This document shows, piece by piece, positions 8,628 through 16,843 of a stretch of 64,000 bases of DNA. The notes under the pieces are model-generated. The model saw nothing but the letters and a program-made list of their open reading frames with translations, did no database searches and was not told where the DNA came from. A program made the position numbers and the translations under genes. Within the stretch, counting starts at the first letter, position 1. Each line of letters starts with the position of its first letter. The DNA comes from Longimicrobium sp. (lineage in GTDB: Bacteria > Gemmatimonadota > Gemmatimonadetes > Longimicrobiales > Longimicrobiaceae): positions 62,001-126,000 of the forward strand of contig NZ_DASVSF010000059.1 in NCBI RefSeq assembly GCF_036388275.1. The letters are read 5' to 3'.

Positions 8628-10297
8628 CAGCGTTCGCGGGCGTGTTCGGCGGCCGCGATCCGGCCGCGGCGCTCCGGCGCCTGGGTTTCGAGCCGGCGTG
8701 GAGCGAGGGCGAGGCGGCCTTCGCGGGCGTGGTGGAGCGGGCGCAGGACGGTGGATGGATCGCGTGCGGGGACGTGGTCCTGGACAACGCGGGCGAGCTG
8801 CGTTCAATGCTGGGCCTTCCCGGCGCGTCGCAGCTGGCCCTCCTGGCGGAACTGGTTCGCAAGCACGGGGCGGACGCCGGCCGGCACGCGCTGGGGATGT
8901 ACGCCGCTGCGGTGTGGCTCCCCGCCGAGCGCCGGGTCTGGCTGCTTCGCGACGGCGCGGGGGCGCGGACGCTGTATTGGACGGGGGATGAGTCGCGGGG
9001 CTGGAGCTTCGCCTCGGCGCCGCGCCCGCTGCGGCGCGCGGCGGGCGTTCCGGGAGACCTCGACGCGGTGGCCCTGCGCGACTACCTGACCTGCGCCTTC
9101 GTCCCGGGCGAGCGGACGATGTGGCGCGGCATATCCGAACTGCGCCCCGGGACGGCCCTCTCGCTTCCCGACGTCCGCGCGCACGTGTTCTGGGAGCCCG
9201 TGGAGCGCATCGAGGACGCGGATGCGCCGCTGGAGGTGCACGCGGCGCGGCTGCGCGAACTGATTGACGGGGCGGTGCGGGTGCGGCTGCCAGCCTCCGG
9301 TCCGGTCGGCGTCTATCTCTCGGGTGGCGTGGACAGCAGCCTGGTGACGGCGCTGGCGGCGCGGATGGCGCCGGGGCCCGTGCACACCTTTTCGCTGCAC
9401 TTCGGCGGGGGGTACGCCAATGAGTTGGAGTGGTCGTCGCGGGTGGCGCGGCACTGCGGAACGCGGCACCACGTGCTGGAGTTTCCCGCATCCGTCATCC
9501 AGAAGCACCTGCCGGAAAGCCTGGCCGTGCTCGACGACCCCATCGGCGACCCGCTCACCACGCCCAACCTGCTCATCGGGCGGGCGGCCGCGGGGGTGAC
9601 GGGCACCATCCTGAACGGCGAGGGCGGCGACCCCAGCTTCGGAGGCCCCAAGAACACGCCGATGCTTCTGCACGCCCTGTACGGGGGCGCGGATGACCTG
9701 ACTGGGGCCTACCTGCGCTCCTTCGGCAAGTGCTGGGACGACCTTCCCGCGCTGCTGACGGACGACGTGAAGGCCGCGCTGGACGACGAGCCGCCGGCGG
9801 GCTGGTGGTTCGGGCCGCGGCTGGTGGACGGGGGGATGCGGCACTTCCTCAACCGGCTGCTGGACGTGAACGTGCGCTTCAAGGGCGCCGACCACATTCT
9901 CACCAAGGTCGCCAACCTGACGGCGGCGAACGGGCTGATGGGCCGCTCGCCGCTGGCGGACCGCCGGGTGATCGACGCCAGCTTCGCCATTCCGCCCGAG
10001 CACAAGCTGGCCGGCACGGTGGAAAAGGCCGTCCTCAAGGCCGCCGTTGCCGACCTGCTGCCGGCGGAGGTGGTGCATCGTCCCAAGAGCGGGATGCTGG
10101 TTCCCGTGCAGGCTTGGTTCCAGAACGAGCTGCGCCCCTACGCCCGCGCCATGCTCCTGGACCGGAACGCGCGGACGAGGCCGTACTTCGATCCGCGGAC
10201 GGTGAAGGAATGGCTCGACACGCCCAAGGTGCCCAAGCGGGGTGTGAAGATCTGGCTGCTGCTGACGATGGAAGTATGGCTGCGGGCGAACGAGTGA
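8624..10297 (+). CDS. asparagine synthetase-like protein 2 (Cys2 replaced)
   Basis: The 557-residue protein starts at the ATG of an ATGA overlap. It has a full-length AsnB architecture: N-terminal Ntn-like domain (1-170) followed by the ATP-pyrophosphatase domain with S-G-G-V-D-S-S (233-239), N-G-E-G-G-D and K-S-G-M-L-V-P. The N-terminus reads M-T-A-F-A-G-V-F where glutamine-dependent enzymes have M-C-G-I-x-G, so the nucleophilic Cys is absent and glutaminase activity is not expected. The usual D-E-L-F segment is D-P-S-F here. Loss of Cys2 is also seen in lasso cyclases and beta-lactam synthetases, but no lasso B proteins or precursor peptide are nearby. It is the last gene of the operon; a repeat block follows directly. 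Confidence 0.87.
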   Translation: MTAFAGVFGGRDPAAALRRLGFEPAWSEGEAAFAGVVERAQDGGWIACGDVVLDNAGELRSMLGLPGASQLALLAELVRKHGADAGRHALGMYAAAVWLPAERRVWLLRDGAGARTLYWTGDESRGWSFASAPRPLRRAAGVPGDLDAVALRDYLTCAFVPGERTMWRGISELRPGTALSLPDVRAHVFWEPVERIEDADAPLEVHAARLRELIDGAVRVRLPASGPVGVYLSGGVDSSLVTALAARMAPGPVHTFSLHFGGGYANELEWSSRVARHCGTRHHVLEFPASVIQKHLPESLAVLDDPIGDPLTTPNLLIGRAAAGVTGTILNGEGGDPSFGGPKNTPMLLHALYGGADDLTGAYLRSFGKCWDDLPALLTDDVKAALDDEPPAGWWFGPRLVDGGMRHFLNRLLDVNVRFKGADHILTKVANLTAANGLMGRSPLADRRVIDASFAIPPEHKLAGTVEKAVLKAAVADLLPAEVVHRPKSGMLVPVQAWFQNELRPYARAMLLDRNARTRPYFDPRTVKEWLDTPKVPKRGVKIWLLLTMEVWLRANE

Positions 10298-11070
10298 GGG
10301 GCTCGGCCCGCTGGGGCGACTGAAGTCGCGGCAACAAGGGCCCAAAGTCCGCCTTCGCGGACTGCCCTCGTAGTCGAGTGCGCGGAACCAGCCGAAGCGC
10401 GCCGGGCTGGCTCCCTTCCCCCGCGCAGTTTGCGGGGGAAGGGCTGGGGATGGGGGGCGGCAGCCGCATGCGAACCACCCAGCCCGATCCGGTATGAAGT
10501 TCTCCCCTCCCCGCACGCGCAGCATGCGGGGAGGGGCCGGGGGAGGGGCCACCCGCGGCATGCGAGGCAGCCCGTCGAACCCCGGTCGAAGTTCTTCCGG
10601 GGCCTCGGCCCGGCTGGGGCGACTGAAGTCGCGGCGTCGCGGCAACAAGGGCCCGAAGTCCGCCTTCGCGGACTGCACGCATAGTCGAGTGCGCGGAACC
10701 AGCCGAAGCGCAATCGAATTCTCCCCTCTCCCGCTTGCGGGAGAGGGGCCGGGGGAGAGGGCAGCCGAGGCATGCGCCGGCGCAATTCGAAACGCCCCGA
10801 CGTCGCGGCCTCTGCACCGTTGACCGCTGCCGCGCCCGGGCCTGGAAGTGCCCGAGGCTAGATCCTTCGCCCCGCGACGCACGGTGTGCGGGCCGGCACC
10901 GTGCGCCTGGGGCTCAGGATGACAGGGTTGGTCGCCCGCCCCGGGCTCCGGGTACGCACGCGGCTGGCTCCCTTCCCCCGCGCAGTTTGCGGGGGAAGGG
11001 CTGGGGATGGGGGGCGGCGGCGGCATGCGAACCACCCAGCCCCATCCGGTATGAAGTTGTCCTTCCCCTG
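10298..11070. repeat. composite block of dispersed palindromic repeats
   Basis: This gene-free stretch is a mosaic of repeat elements found elsewhere in the window. Element A (GAAGTCCGCCTTCGCGGACT core) occurs near 10320-10370 and 10620-10675. Element B (stem CTTCCCCCGC / GCGGGGGAAG) occurs near 10410-10450 and 10970-11015. Element C (CTCCCCGCA... / ...TGCGGGGAG, or CTCCCGCTTGCGGGAG) occurs near 10500-10560 and 10725-10780. Element D, which contains TAGATCCTTCGCCCCGCGAC and ends CTCAGGATGACAGG, occurs near 10825-10925. No gene is visible inside. Confidence 0.85.
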
Positions 11071-11084
11071 AGATTCGCACTGAA

Positions 11085-11792
11085 ATGAGCACGACAAGCG
11101 ACTTCGTTCCCCTGGAGATCCGCGACGGCCTGCTGGTGGACCTGGCGGACGACGCGTATCCCACCCGGGTGTTCGGCTGGCGTGCGGACGCGCTGGCGCT
11201 GGAGGAGGACGCGACGCATTACGGGATGGCGATCCAGGATGGCTGCACGGTAGAGACGGAGGCCGGGCGCTTTTCACTGCGCGCGGGGATGTTCTTCGTG
11301 GCGCCCGGCGCGGCGCGGGTGCAGGGCGGGGCGGGGATGGTCATCTCGCGGCTGGGGTACCGCGGTCTCTTTTCGCTCGGCGGGCCGGTGGAAGCCGCCG
11401 GGCGCCTGCGCTACATCGACGGCTGCTCCGACACGCTGCTGGTGTGCCCGCCGGTGCTGGGCGAGCCCTGCCTGAACCACCTGCACATGCCGCCGGGGAC
11501 GGACCAGACCGCGCACACCCATCCGTCCGAGCGGATCGGCGTGATCGTTCGCGGCACGGGCGAGTGCCGCACGCCGGGCGGCACCTTCGCGCTGCGTCCG
11601 GGAATGGGGTGGCGCATTCCCACCGGCACCCTGCACTCGTTCTTCACCCGCGGCGAGGCGCTGGACGTGCTCGCCTGGCATCCGGACAGCGACTTCGGCC
11701 CCACGCACGATCATCACCCCATGGTGAACCGCACGATGGTCAACGGCGTCTCCGCCTCGAGCATCGACGAGATCCGCACGGCGGAGATGTAA
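11085..11792 (+). CDS. bicupin-type protein
   Basis: A 235-residue protein with two beta-barrel halves. The second half has a good cupin signature: H-L-H-M-P-P-G near residue 130, H-T-H-P-S-E-R-I-G-V-I-V-R-G-T-G, then P-G-M-G-W-R-I-P-T-G-T-L-H-S-F, giving a metal-binding His set; D-H-H-P near the C-terminus may add ligands. The first half is more degenerate. No signal peptide, so cytosolic. Cupins range from dioxygenases to isomerases and sensors; no substrate can be named. It stands alone between a repeat block and a bidirectional terminator. Confidence 0.8.
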   Translation: MSTTSDFVPLEIRDGLLVDLADDAYPTRVFGWRADALALEEDATHYGMAIQDGCTVETEAGRFSLRAGMFFVAPGAARVQGGAGMVISRLGYRGLFSLGGPVEAAGRLRYIDGCSDTLLVCPPVLGEPCLNHLHMPPGTDQTAHTHPSERIGVIVRGTGECRTPGGTFALRPGMGWRIPTGTLHSFFTRGEALDVLAWHPDSDFGPTHDHHPMVNRTMVNGVSASSIDEIRTAEM

Positions 11793-11796
11793 CGCA

Positions 11797-11828
11797 GACG
11801 CCGCCGCTCGGGAGTGAGCGGCGGCGTC
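11797..11828. terminator. perfect 13-bp hairpin between convergent genes
   Basis: Arms GACGCCGCCGCTC and GAGCGGCGGCGTC are perfectly complementary around a 6-base loop, 4 bases after the bicupin stop and ahead of the end of the convergent membrane-protein gene. It probably works in both directions, though no T-run follows. Confidence 0.7.
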
Positions 11829-11858
11829 TCGTGTGTTGATGACGAAGCTTGGACGCGG

Positions 11859-12587
11859 TCAGCCGGGGATCAGCAGCGGATCGCCGGGACCGGCAAGATG
11901 TGGCGCGGGCGGGGCGCCGAGGAGCGCCGCGGCGCGCACCGCGATCACCTCCATCTGCGATTCGCGCTCCTGGGCCCAGCCCGGCAGGCGGAGCGCGTTC
12001 CAGGCCAGCGCGCCGCCTCCCATCATCGAAAGCATCACGGGGCCCAGCATCTCCTCCGCCAGCGCGCCGCTGACGTAGAGCACGACGACCGTGACCAGCG
12101 CCATCATCAAGCTGACGGTGCCCATGCGGTTGAGCGCCACGCCGTTGGACTTGGTGGTCGCCAGCCGCAGCCGGTAGCCCGTGGGGGTGGGCTCCACGAA
12201 TGCGTTCAGGTTGCCGTTGGTCCACTCGCGCACCTCGCCGCGCGACCCGGTTCGCCCCTTTGCGCCAAAGGTCTCGCGCAGGTCGGCGACCAGCATCTCC
12301 CACTCGCGGTCCGTGGGTGCGCGCGGCAGGTCTACCGTGCGGCCCACCGCAACCGGCATCCCCAGCTCGCTGCGGCGCAGCGCCCCGCGTCGCAGGTCCA
12401 CCGCGGCGGCTGCCTGGGCCACGCGCTCCGGCGCCAGCCCCACCTCGCCCCCGATGGACTGCAGTTCCGCCAGGGTGAACCCGTTCACCGGTGCCAGCGC
12501 GGTGCCTCCGGTGGCATTCCGGGCCTCGGCGGCGATGCGGAAGATCTCCGCGACCTCCTCCTCCCCATACGTTCGCTCGTCGGGCAT
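11859..12587 (-). CDS. two-TM membrane protein with SHOCT-like N-terminus
   Basis: A 242-residue protein starting M-P-D-E-R-T-Y-G-E-E-E-V-A-E-I-F; the open frame goes further upstream but this start begins the conserved part. The N-terminal ~80 residues form a helical region resembling SHOCT-type oligomerisation segments. Two hydrophobic segments follow in the last third (VSLMMALVTVVVLYVSG and a second around MLGPVMLSMMGGGALAW), then a short tail. Such proteins are frequent in Gemmatimonadota-like genomes but their role is unknown to me. It is convergent with the bicupin gene. Confidence 0.72.
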   Translation of the reverse strand: MPDERTYGEEEVAEIFRIAAEARNATGGTALAPVNGFTLAELQSIGGEVGLAPERVAQAAAAVDLRRGALRRSELGMPVAVGRTVDLPRAPTDREWEMLVADLRETFGAKGRTGSRGEVREWTNGNLNAFVEPTPTGYRLRLATTKSNGVALNRMGTVSLMMALVTVVVLYVSGALAEEMLGPVMLSMMGGGALAWNALRLPGWAQERESQMEVIAVRAAALLGAPPAPHLAGPGDPLLIPG

Positions 12588-12865
12588 GTTCTCAGTCTTG
12601 GGCGGGTGGACCTCGCGGCCGTGCATGGCCGTCGAATCATGGGGCACGCGTCCGGCGTCGTCAAACCGGCGCAGGCTCGGCCTACGCTCGTACGAGACGA
12701 GCGCGGAAGAAGATTCCGCGTGGGGCTGATCCGCGGCCACTTTCCTGCAGGAGTCCGGCCGATCCAGTGGTACCACCTCTTCACGCCGTGTCCAGGCCGG
12801 CCGACTTGTCCGACATCCAATCCGCCCCTCGCGCATCCCAGGTGAGAGGCGCCGCGCAGGGGATC

Positions 12866-13600
12866 ATGCGGGCGCTGGCCCGTTTCGTCCGCGCTCGTTG
12901 GAAGCGCCTTCTCAGGTTGTTCGCGTTGGTGGGCCTGCCGCTGGCCATCTTCGGCACGCTGGCCGAGGACGTGTGGGACGACGGCGGGCTGGCCTGGGAC
13001 ACCCCGATCCTGCACTGGGCGCGTACCCAGCACACCCCAGGGCGCGATGCCGCGATGGCATTCATCAGCGACATCGGTCACGCGTACGGGGTGCTTCCCC
13101 TGGCGGCCGTGATCTTCATCGCGCTGCTGGTGGTGCGCCGCCGCGGCAACGCGCTGTTCTTCGCCGTGGCCATGATCGGAGCGGGCGCGCTGAACCAGGG
13201 CGCCAAGCTGTTCTTTCGCCGCGACCGCCCGGATTTGTGGCTATCACCGTCGCCGGCGCCGGAGAACACCTACAGCTTTCCCAGCGGGCACGCGATGGGG
13301 AGCATGGCGCTCGTCGCCGCGCTGGCAGTGCTCGCGTGGCCCACGCGGTGGCGCTGGTGGGCCATCATCGTGGGGGGCGCGTTCACCTTTCTGGTGGGGT
13401 TCTCGCGCGTCTACCTGGGCGTCCACTATCCTTCTGACGTGGCGGCCGGATGGTGCGCGTCGCTGGGATGGGTGCTGGGGGTCAGCCAGATCGCGTACGG
13501 CCGGGCAGGGAAGCCGTCGCCCCGCGCCACCCCCGCCGCCGCCGGCCCCGACCCAGTGGAGGAGCCGAACCTTCGGGCGGGCCCCGCCGGGGGCGACTGA
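12866..13600 (+). CDS. PAP2-family membrane phosphatase
   Basis: A 244-residue integral membrane protein with all three PAP2 motifs: K-L-F-F-R-R-D-R-P, F-P-S-G-H-A-M, and S-R-V-Y-L-G-V-H-Y-P-S-D. These enzymes dephosphorylate lipid phosphates such as undecaprenyl pyrophosphate or phosphatidate at the membrane. The ATG at 12866 follows GGGGAT and begins a basic segment before the first membrane helix. The C-terminal tail is Pro/Ala-rich and the stop codon is supplied by repeat element A (GGGGCGACTGA), so the last residues are likely repeat-encoded. Confidence 0.9.
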   Translation: MRALARFVRARWKRLLRLFALVGLPLAIFGTLAEDVWDDGGLAWDTPILHWARTQHTPGRDAAMAFISDIGHAYGVLPLAAVIFIALLVVRRRGNALFFAVAMIGAGALNQGAKLFFRRDRPDLWLSPSPAPENTYSFPSGHAMGSMALVAALAVLAWPTRWRWWAIIVGGAFTFLVGFSRVYLGVHYPSDVAAGWCASLGWVLGVSQIAYGRAGKPSPRATPAAAGPDPVEEPNLRAGPAGGD

Positions 13601-14092
13601 AGTCGCGGCAACCACGGCCCGAAGTCCGCCTTCGCGGACTGCTCGCGTAGTCGAGCGCGCGAGGCATGCCGAAGCGCGATCGGATTCTCCCCTCTCCCGC
13701 TTGCGGGAGAGGGGTCGGGGGAGAGGGCAGCCGAGGCATGCGCCGGCCCGTTTAGAAACGCTCCGAAGTCGCGGCCCCTGCCCGGGTGACCGCTGCCGCG
13801 CCCAGGCTGTTGCGTGCCCAATGTTAGATCCTTCGCCCCACGAAGCACGGTGCGCGGGATGGTTCAGCGCGCCTGGGGCTCAGGATGACAGGTCGTAGTG
13901 CGGCACAGAGTGAGGGCGCGCACCGGGCTGGCTCCCTTCCCCCGCGCGGTTTGCGGGGGAAGGGCTGGGGATGGGGGGCGCCCACCGCCTGCGCACCACT
14001 CAGCCTCACCCGGTATGAAGTTCTCCCCCTCCCCGCATGCGCAGCGTGCGGGGAGGGGTCGGGGGAGGGGCCAGCCGAGGCATGCAAAGAGC
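13589..14092. repeat. composite block of dispersed palindromic repeats
   Basis: The order is A (13589-13650), C (13683-13740), D (13785-13890), B (13925-13975) and a second C variant (14025-14065). The elements match those at 10298-11070. The block begins inside the PAP2 gene and reaches the stop of the GNAT gene, so both genes end in repeat sequence. No gene is visible inside. Confidence 0.85.
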
Positions 14093-14093
14093 C

Positions 14094-14618
14094 CTATCGA
14101 ACCTCGCCGTCCAGCTCGCGCGTCATCTCGATCATCGTCGGGCGGAAGCCGGCGCGAGCGAACAGGCGCTGGGCGGACTCGTTCTGTACCGCGGTAAAGA
14201 GCACGGCCTGGCGAACGTCCCGAGCCCGGAGCGCCGCCATCGTGGCATCCACCAGCATGCGCCCGATGCCGTGCGCGCGATGGGCGGGATCCACCGCGAG
14301 GTCGTGCAGCACGCCGGCCGGCCCGCGCAGCGCCAGGAAGTCGGTTCCCTCGATGGCCGCGTACGTGTAGCCGACCACGTCGCCATCCCGCTCCGCGACC
14401 AGGACCACGGCGTCCGGCTCGTCGAGCAGCGCCCCCAGGAATCCAGTGTACACGTTCTCGATGTCCGCTGGCGGCACAATGAAGCGCGCCGCATCGAACT
14501 CGTGGTGCACCCGCACTAGGAGCGCACCGAGCCGGCCCAGGGCAGGGACGTCCGCGGGGGTCGCGGGGCGGACGACGGTGGCGGGAACGTCGGATGGCTG
14601 CAGGGGACGGACTGCCAT
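14094..14618 (-). CDS. GNAT family N-acetyltransferase
   Basis: A 174-residue single-domain GNAT: motif A reads V-L-H-D-L-A-V-D-P-A-H-R-A-H-G-I-G-R-M-L (acetyl-CoA pyrophosphate loop R-x-x-G-I-G), followed by N-E-S-A-Q-R-L-F-A-R-A-G-F-R. It would transfer an acetyl group from acetyl-CoA to an amine; the acceptor is unknown. It is the last gene of a minus-strand run; 4 bases separate it from the reductase upstream. Confidence 0.85.
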   Translation of the reverse strand: MAVRPLQPSDVPATVVRPATPADVPALGRLGALLVRVHHEFDAARFIVPPADIENVYTGFLGALLDEPDAVVLVAERDGDVVGYTYAAIEGTDFLALRGPAGVLHDLAVDPAHRAHGIGRMLVDATMAALRARDVRQAVLFTAVQNESAQRLFARAGFRPTMIEMTRELDGEVR

Positions 14619-14622
14619 CGGG

Positions 14623-15333
14623 CTACCGCGGCTCCACGCGGTAGCGGAGCCAGAGGACGTCGTCCGCGCGCCGCTCCACGGAGTCGAGCGCGAGCCGGTA
14701 CCGCGGGGTGTCGTCCTCGGTGAAGTCGAAGAGCGCGGGCGTCCCCATCCGTCCGTCCACCACGGGCGCGAGCAGGACGCTCACCTCATCCACCAGCCCC
14801 GCGCGCAGCATCCCGCCGTTGATCTTGCCGCCGCCCTCCAGCATCAGCTTCCGCACGCCGAAGCGCGAGCCGATCTTCTCCAGCGCGAGCGCCAGGTCCA
14901 CCTCGCGCGCCCCGGCCAGGAGGTACGAGACGCCGCGCTCGCGGAGGAACGCCAGGTACTCATCGGACACGCGCTCCGAGAGGATGGCCACCACGTGGTC
15001 ACCGTCGATGTCGTTGGTGTCCCACGCCAGGCGCCCGCTGGAATCCACCGCGAACGCGAACGACTCGCGTTCGCCCGGCGCGCGGAAGTCCTCGCGCGGC
15101 GCGCCGTCGTGCTCGCGCGCGATCTCGGCGTCGGAACGCGTGCCTTGGGCGAAGTGCGCCTCCATCGTCACGCGGCCGCAGAGCCACGCATCGGGCTCGT
15201 AGCTTTCGTGCACCACCTCGTACTGCCGCCGCCCCTCGTCGGATTGCGGCCAGCCGTCGGTGAGAATGCGCCCATCCACCGAGGCCATCATGTGGCAGAT
15301 CACGCGCGGACGCGATGCCGCCGTGCCCGTCAT
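14623..15333 (-). CDS. RibD-C/dihydrofolate reductase-like NADPH oxidoreductase
   Basis: A 236-residue protein of the RibD C-terminal/DHFR-like family. It starts R-P-R-V-I-C-H-M-M-A-S-V-D-G-R-I, has G-R-V-T-M-E, L-M-L-E-G-G-G-K-I-N-G-G-M-L and D-E-V-S-V-L-L-A-P, all typical of this fold's pterin- and NADPH-binding edges. Many stand-alone members are of unknown substrate. The start overlaps the upstream cupin stop (ATGA), indicating translational coupling. Confidence 0.87.
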   Translation of the reverse strand: MTGTAASRPRVICHMMASVDGRILTDGWPQSDEGRRQYEVVHESYEPDAWLCGRVTMEAHFAQGTRSDAEIAREHDGAPREDFRAPGERESFAFAVDSSGRLAWDTNDIDGDHVVAILSERVSDEYLAFLRERGVSYLLAGAREVDLALALEKIGSRFGVRKLMLEGGGKINGGMLRAGLVDEVSVLLAPVVDGRMGTPALFDFTEDDTPRYRLALDSVERRADDVLWLRYRVEPR

Positions 15334-15758
15334 GAGCCCACCTGCGCCTGCTCGGACGTGCGGAACCAGTCGACGATCGCGGGCATGTTCGCCTCGAATC
15401 CGCCGGGGATGAACACGTTCAGCGCCCCCGCGCGGCTGGCGGTGCGGTTCTCGAAATCGTGCGTCACGCCGGCGGGAATGCGCAGAAAGGTGCCCGCGGT
15501 GGCGTCCACGTGCTGATCTCCGACGAGAAAGGTCATGGTTCCCTCGATCACGTAGAACAGCTCTTCGTTGGCCTCGTGCGAGTGGGCGCCGGGTCCGGGC
15601 CGCCCCGCGTCTACCCACCAGATGGAGACGGAGTATCGGTCGCCGGTTTCCTCGCCATCGGCCAGGAAGACGCTGTTCATGGAGCCGCAGGGATAGTGGC
15701 GGCCCTCCCCCGGCGCGAGCACGATGACGCCCGCGGGCAGCGCGTTGGTGATCGACAT
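15330..15758 (-). CDS. single-domain cupin
   Basis: A 142-residue cupin: H-S-H-E-A-N-E-E-L-F-Y-V-I-E-G-T-M-T-F gives the first metal-binding motif, and P-A-G-V-T-H-D-F-E-N the second. It is probably cytosolic. The start ATG follows a GGAAG ribosome site. It lies 29 bases after the aldo/keto reductase and overlaps the next reductase gene, so it may act on the same metabolite or detoxification route. Confidence 0.85.
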   Translation of the reverse strand: MSITNALPAGVIVLAPGEGRHYPCGSMNSVFLADGEETGDRYSVSIWWVDAGRPGPGAHSHEANEELFYVIEGTMTFLVGDQHVDATAGTFLRIPAGVTHDFENRTASRAGALNVFIPGGFEANMPAIVDWFRTSEQAQVGS

Positions 15759-15787
15759 TTCAGTCTTCCAGTTCGAATGTGGGGACC

Positions 15788-16801
15788 TCAGCGGTCGACC
15801 ATCTTTTGCGAGTTCTCGGAGTACCGCGCGCCCTGCACGCTGATGTGGGCCGCGGCGCTCTCGATCTCGCGCAGGTCGTCCGGCGTCAGCTCCACGGACG
15901 CGCCTCGCAGGTTCTCTTCTAGGCGATGCAGCTTGGTGGTGCCGGGAATCGGCACGATCCACGGCTTCTGCGCCAGCAGCCAGGCCAGCGCCACCTGCGC
16001 GGGCGTGGCCTGCTTCTCCCCCGCGATCCTCGCCAGCAGGTCCACCACCGCCTGGTTCGCCCTGCGGTTCTCCGGAGAGAAGCGCGGGACGGTGTTGCGG
16101 AAGTCGCTGCTGTCGAACGTGGTGCTCTCGTCGATCTTTCCCGTGAGGAATCCTCGTCCCAGCGGGCTGAAGGGAACGAAGCCGATGCCCAGCTCCTCCA
16201 GCACGGGCAGGATCTCCTCCTCCGGCTCGCGCCACCACAGCGAGTACTCGCTCTGCAGCGCGGTGACGGGCTGAACGGCGTGCGCGCGGCGGATGGTGCG
16301 CCCGCCCGCCTCCGACAGGCCGAAGTGCCGCACCTTTCCCTCCGCGATCAACTCCTTAACCGTCCCCGCGACGTCCTCGATGGGCACCTGCGGATCCACC
16401 CGGTGCTGGTAGAGCAGGTCGATGGTTTCCACGCGCAGCCGCCGGAGCGAGTCTTCGGTCGTGCGGCGGATGCTCGCGGTCTGGCTGTTGAGCGCGCCGG
16501 TCGGCTTGCCGTCGGCGTCGAAGTCGAAGCCGAACTTGGTGGCGATCACCACCTGCTCGCGAAAGGGAGCCAGGGCCTCGCCCACGACATCCTCGTTCGT
16601 AAACGGGCCGTAGACCTGCGCCGTGTCGAAGAACGTCACGCCGCGCTCCACCGCCGCGCGGATCAGCGCGATCGCCTGCTGCCTTTCGATCGCGGGACCC
16701 ATCGCGAAGCTCAGCCCCATGCAGCCCAGGCCCAAGGCGGAAACTTCCAGGCCGCTGCGCCCCAGCGTGCGCGTTTGTATCGCCGTATTTTCTCTGCCCA
16801 C
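15788..16801 (-). CDS. aldo/keto reductase
   Basis: A 337-residue AKR of the YghZ/AKR13 type. The catalytic tetrad is visible: D-T-A-Q-V-Y (Asp, Tyr), A-T-K-F-G-F (Lys) and Y-Q-H-R-V-D (His). The NADPH-binding end has V-P-I-P-G-T-T-K. It reduces aldehydes or ketones with NADPH. The start is a GTG at 16801. It lies 42 bases after the SMP-30-like gene, in the same minus-strand run as the cupin, reductase and GNAT genes. Confidence 0.93.
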   Translation of the reverse strand: MGRENTAIQTRTLGRSGLEVSALGLGCMGLSFAMGPAIERQQAIALIRAAVERGVTFFDTAQVYGPFTNEDVVGEALAPFREQVVIATKFGFDFDADGKPTGALNSQTASIRRTTEDSLRRLRVETIDLLYQHRVDPQVPIEDVAGTVKELIAEGKVRHFGLSEAGGRTIRRAHAVQPVTALQSEYSLWWREPEEEILPVLEELGIGFVPFSPLGRGFLTGKIDESTTFDSSDFRNTVPRFSPENRRANQAVVDLLARIAGEKQATPAQVALAWLLAQKPWIVPIPGTTKLHRLEENLRGASVELTPDDLREIESAAAHISVQGARYSENSQKMVDR

Positions 16802-16843
16802 TGTCTGCTCTCGTTCTCTGTATCAAACGCCTGCTGACGCCGC

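Noticed and set aside
6894..9491. 865-codon open frame antisense to the AsnB/zinc-ribbon genes
   Set aside because: Arg/Pro/Ala-rich shadow of high-GC coding DNA; the opposite strand has genes with clear motifs.
4978..10297. Lasso peptide biosynthesis cluster
   Set aside because: AsnB-like enzymes fit, but there is no RRE or transglutaminase-like B protein and no short precursor gene near.
10298..11070. CRISPR array
   Set aside because: Repeats are of mixed types with no regular spacer length and no cas genes.
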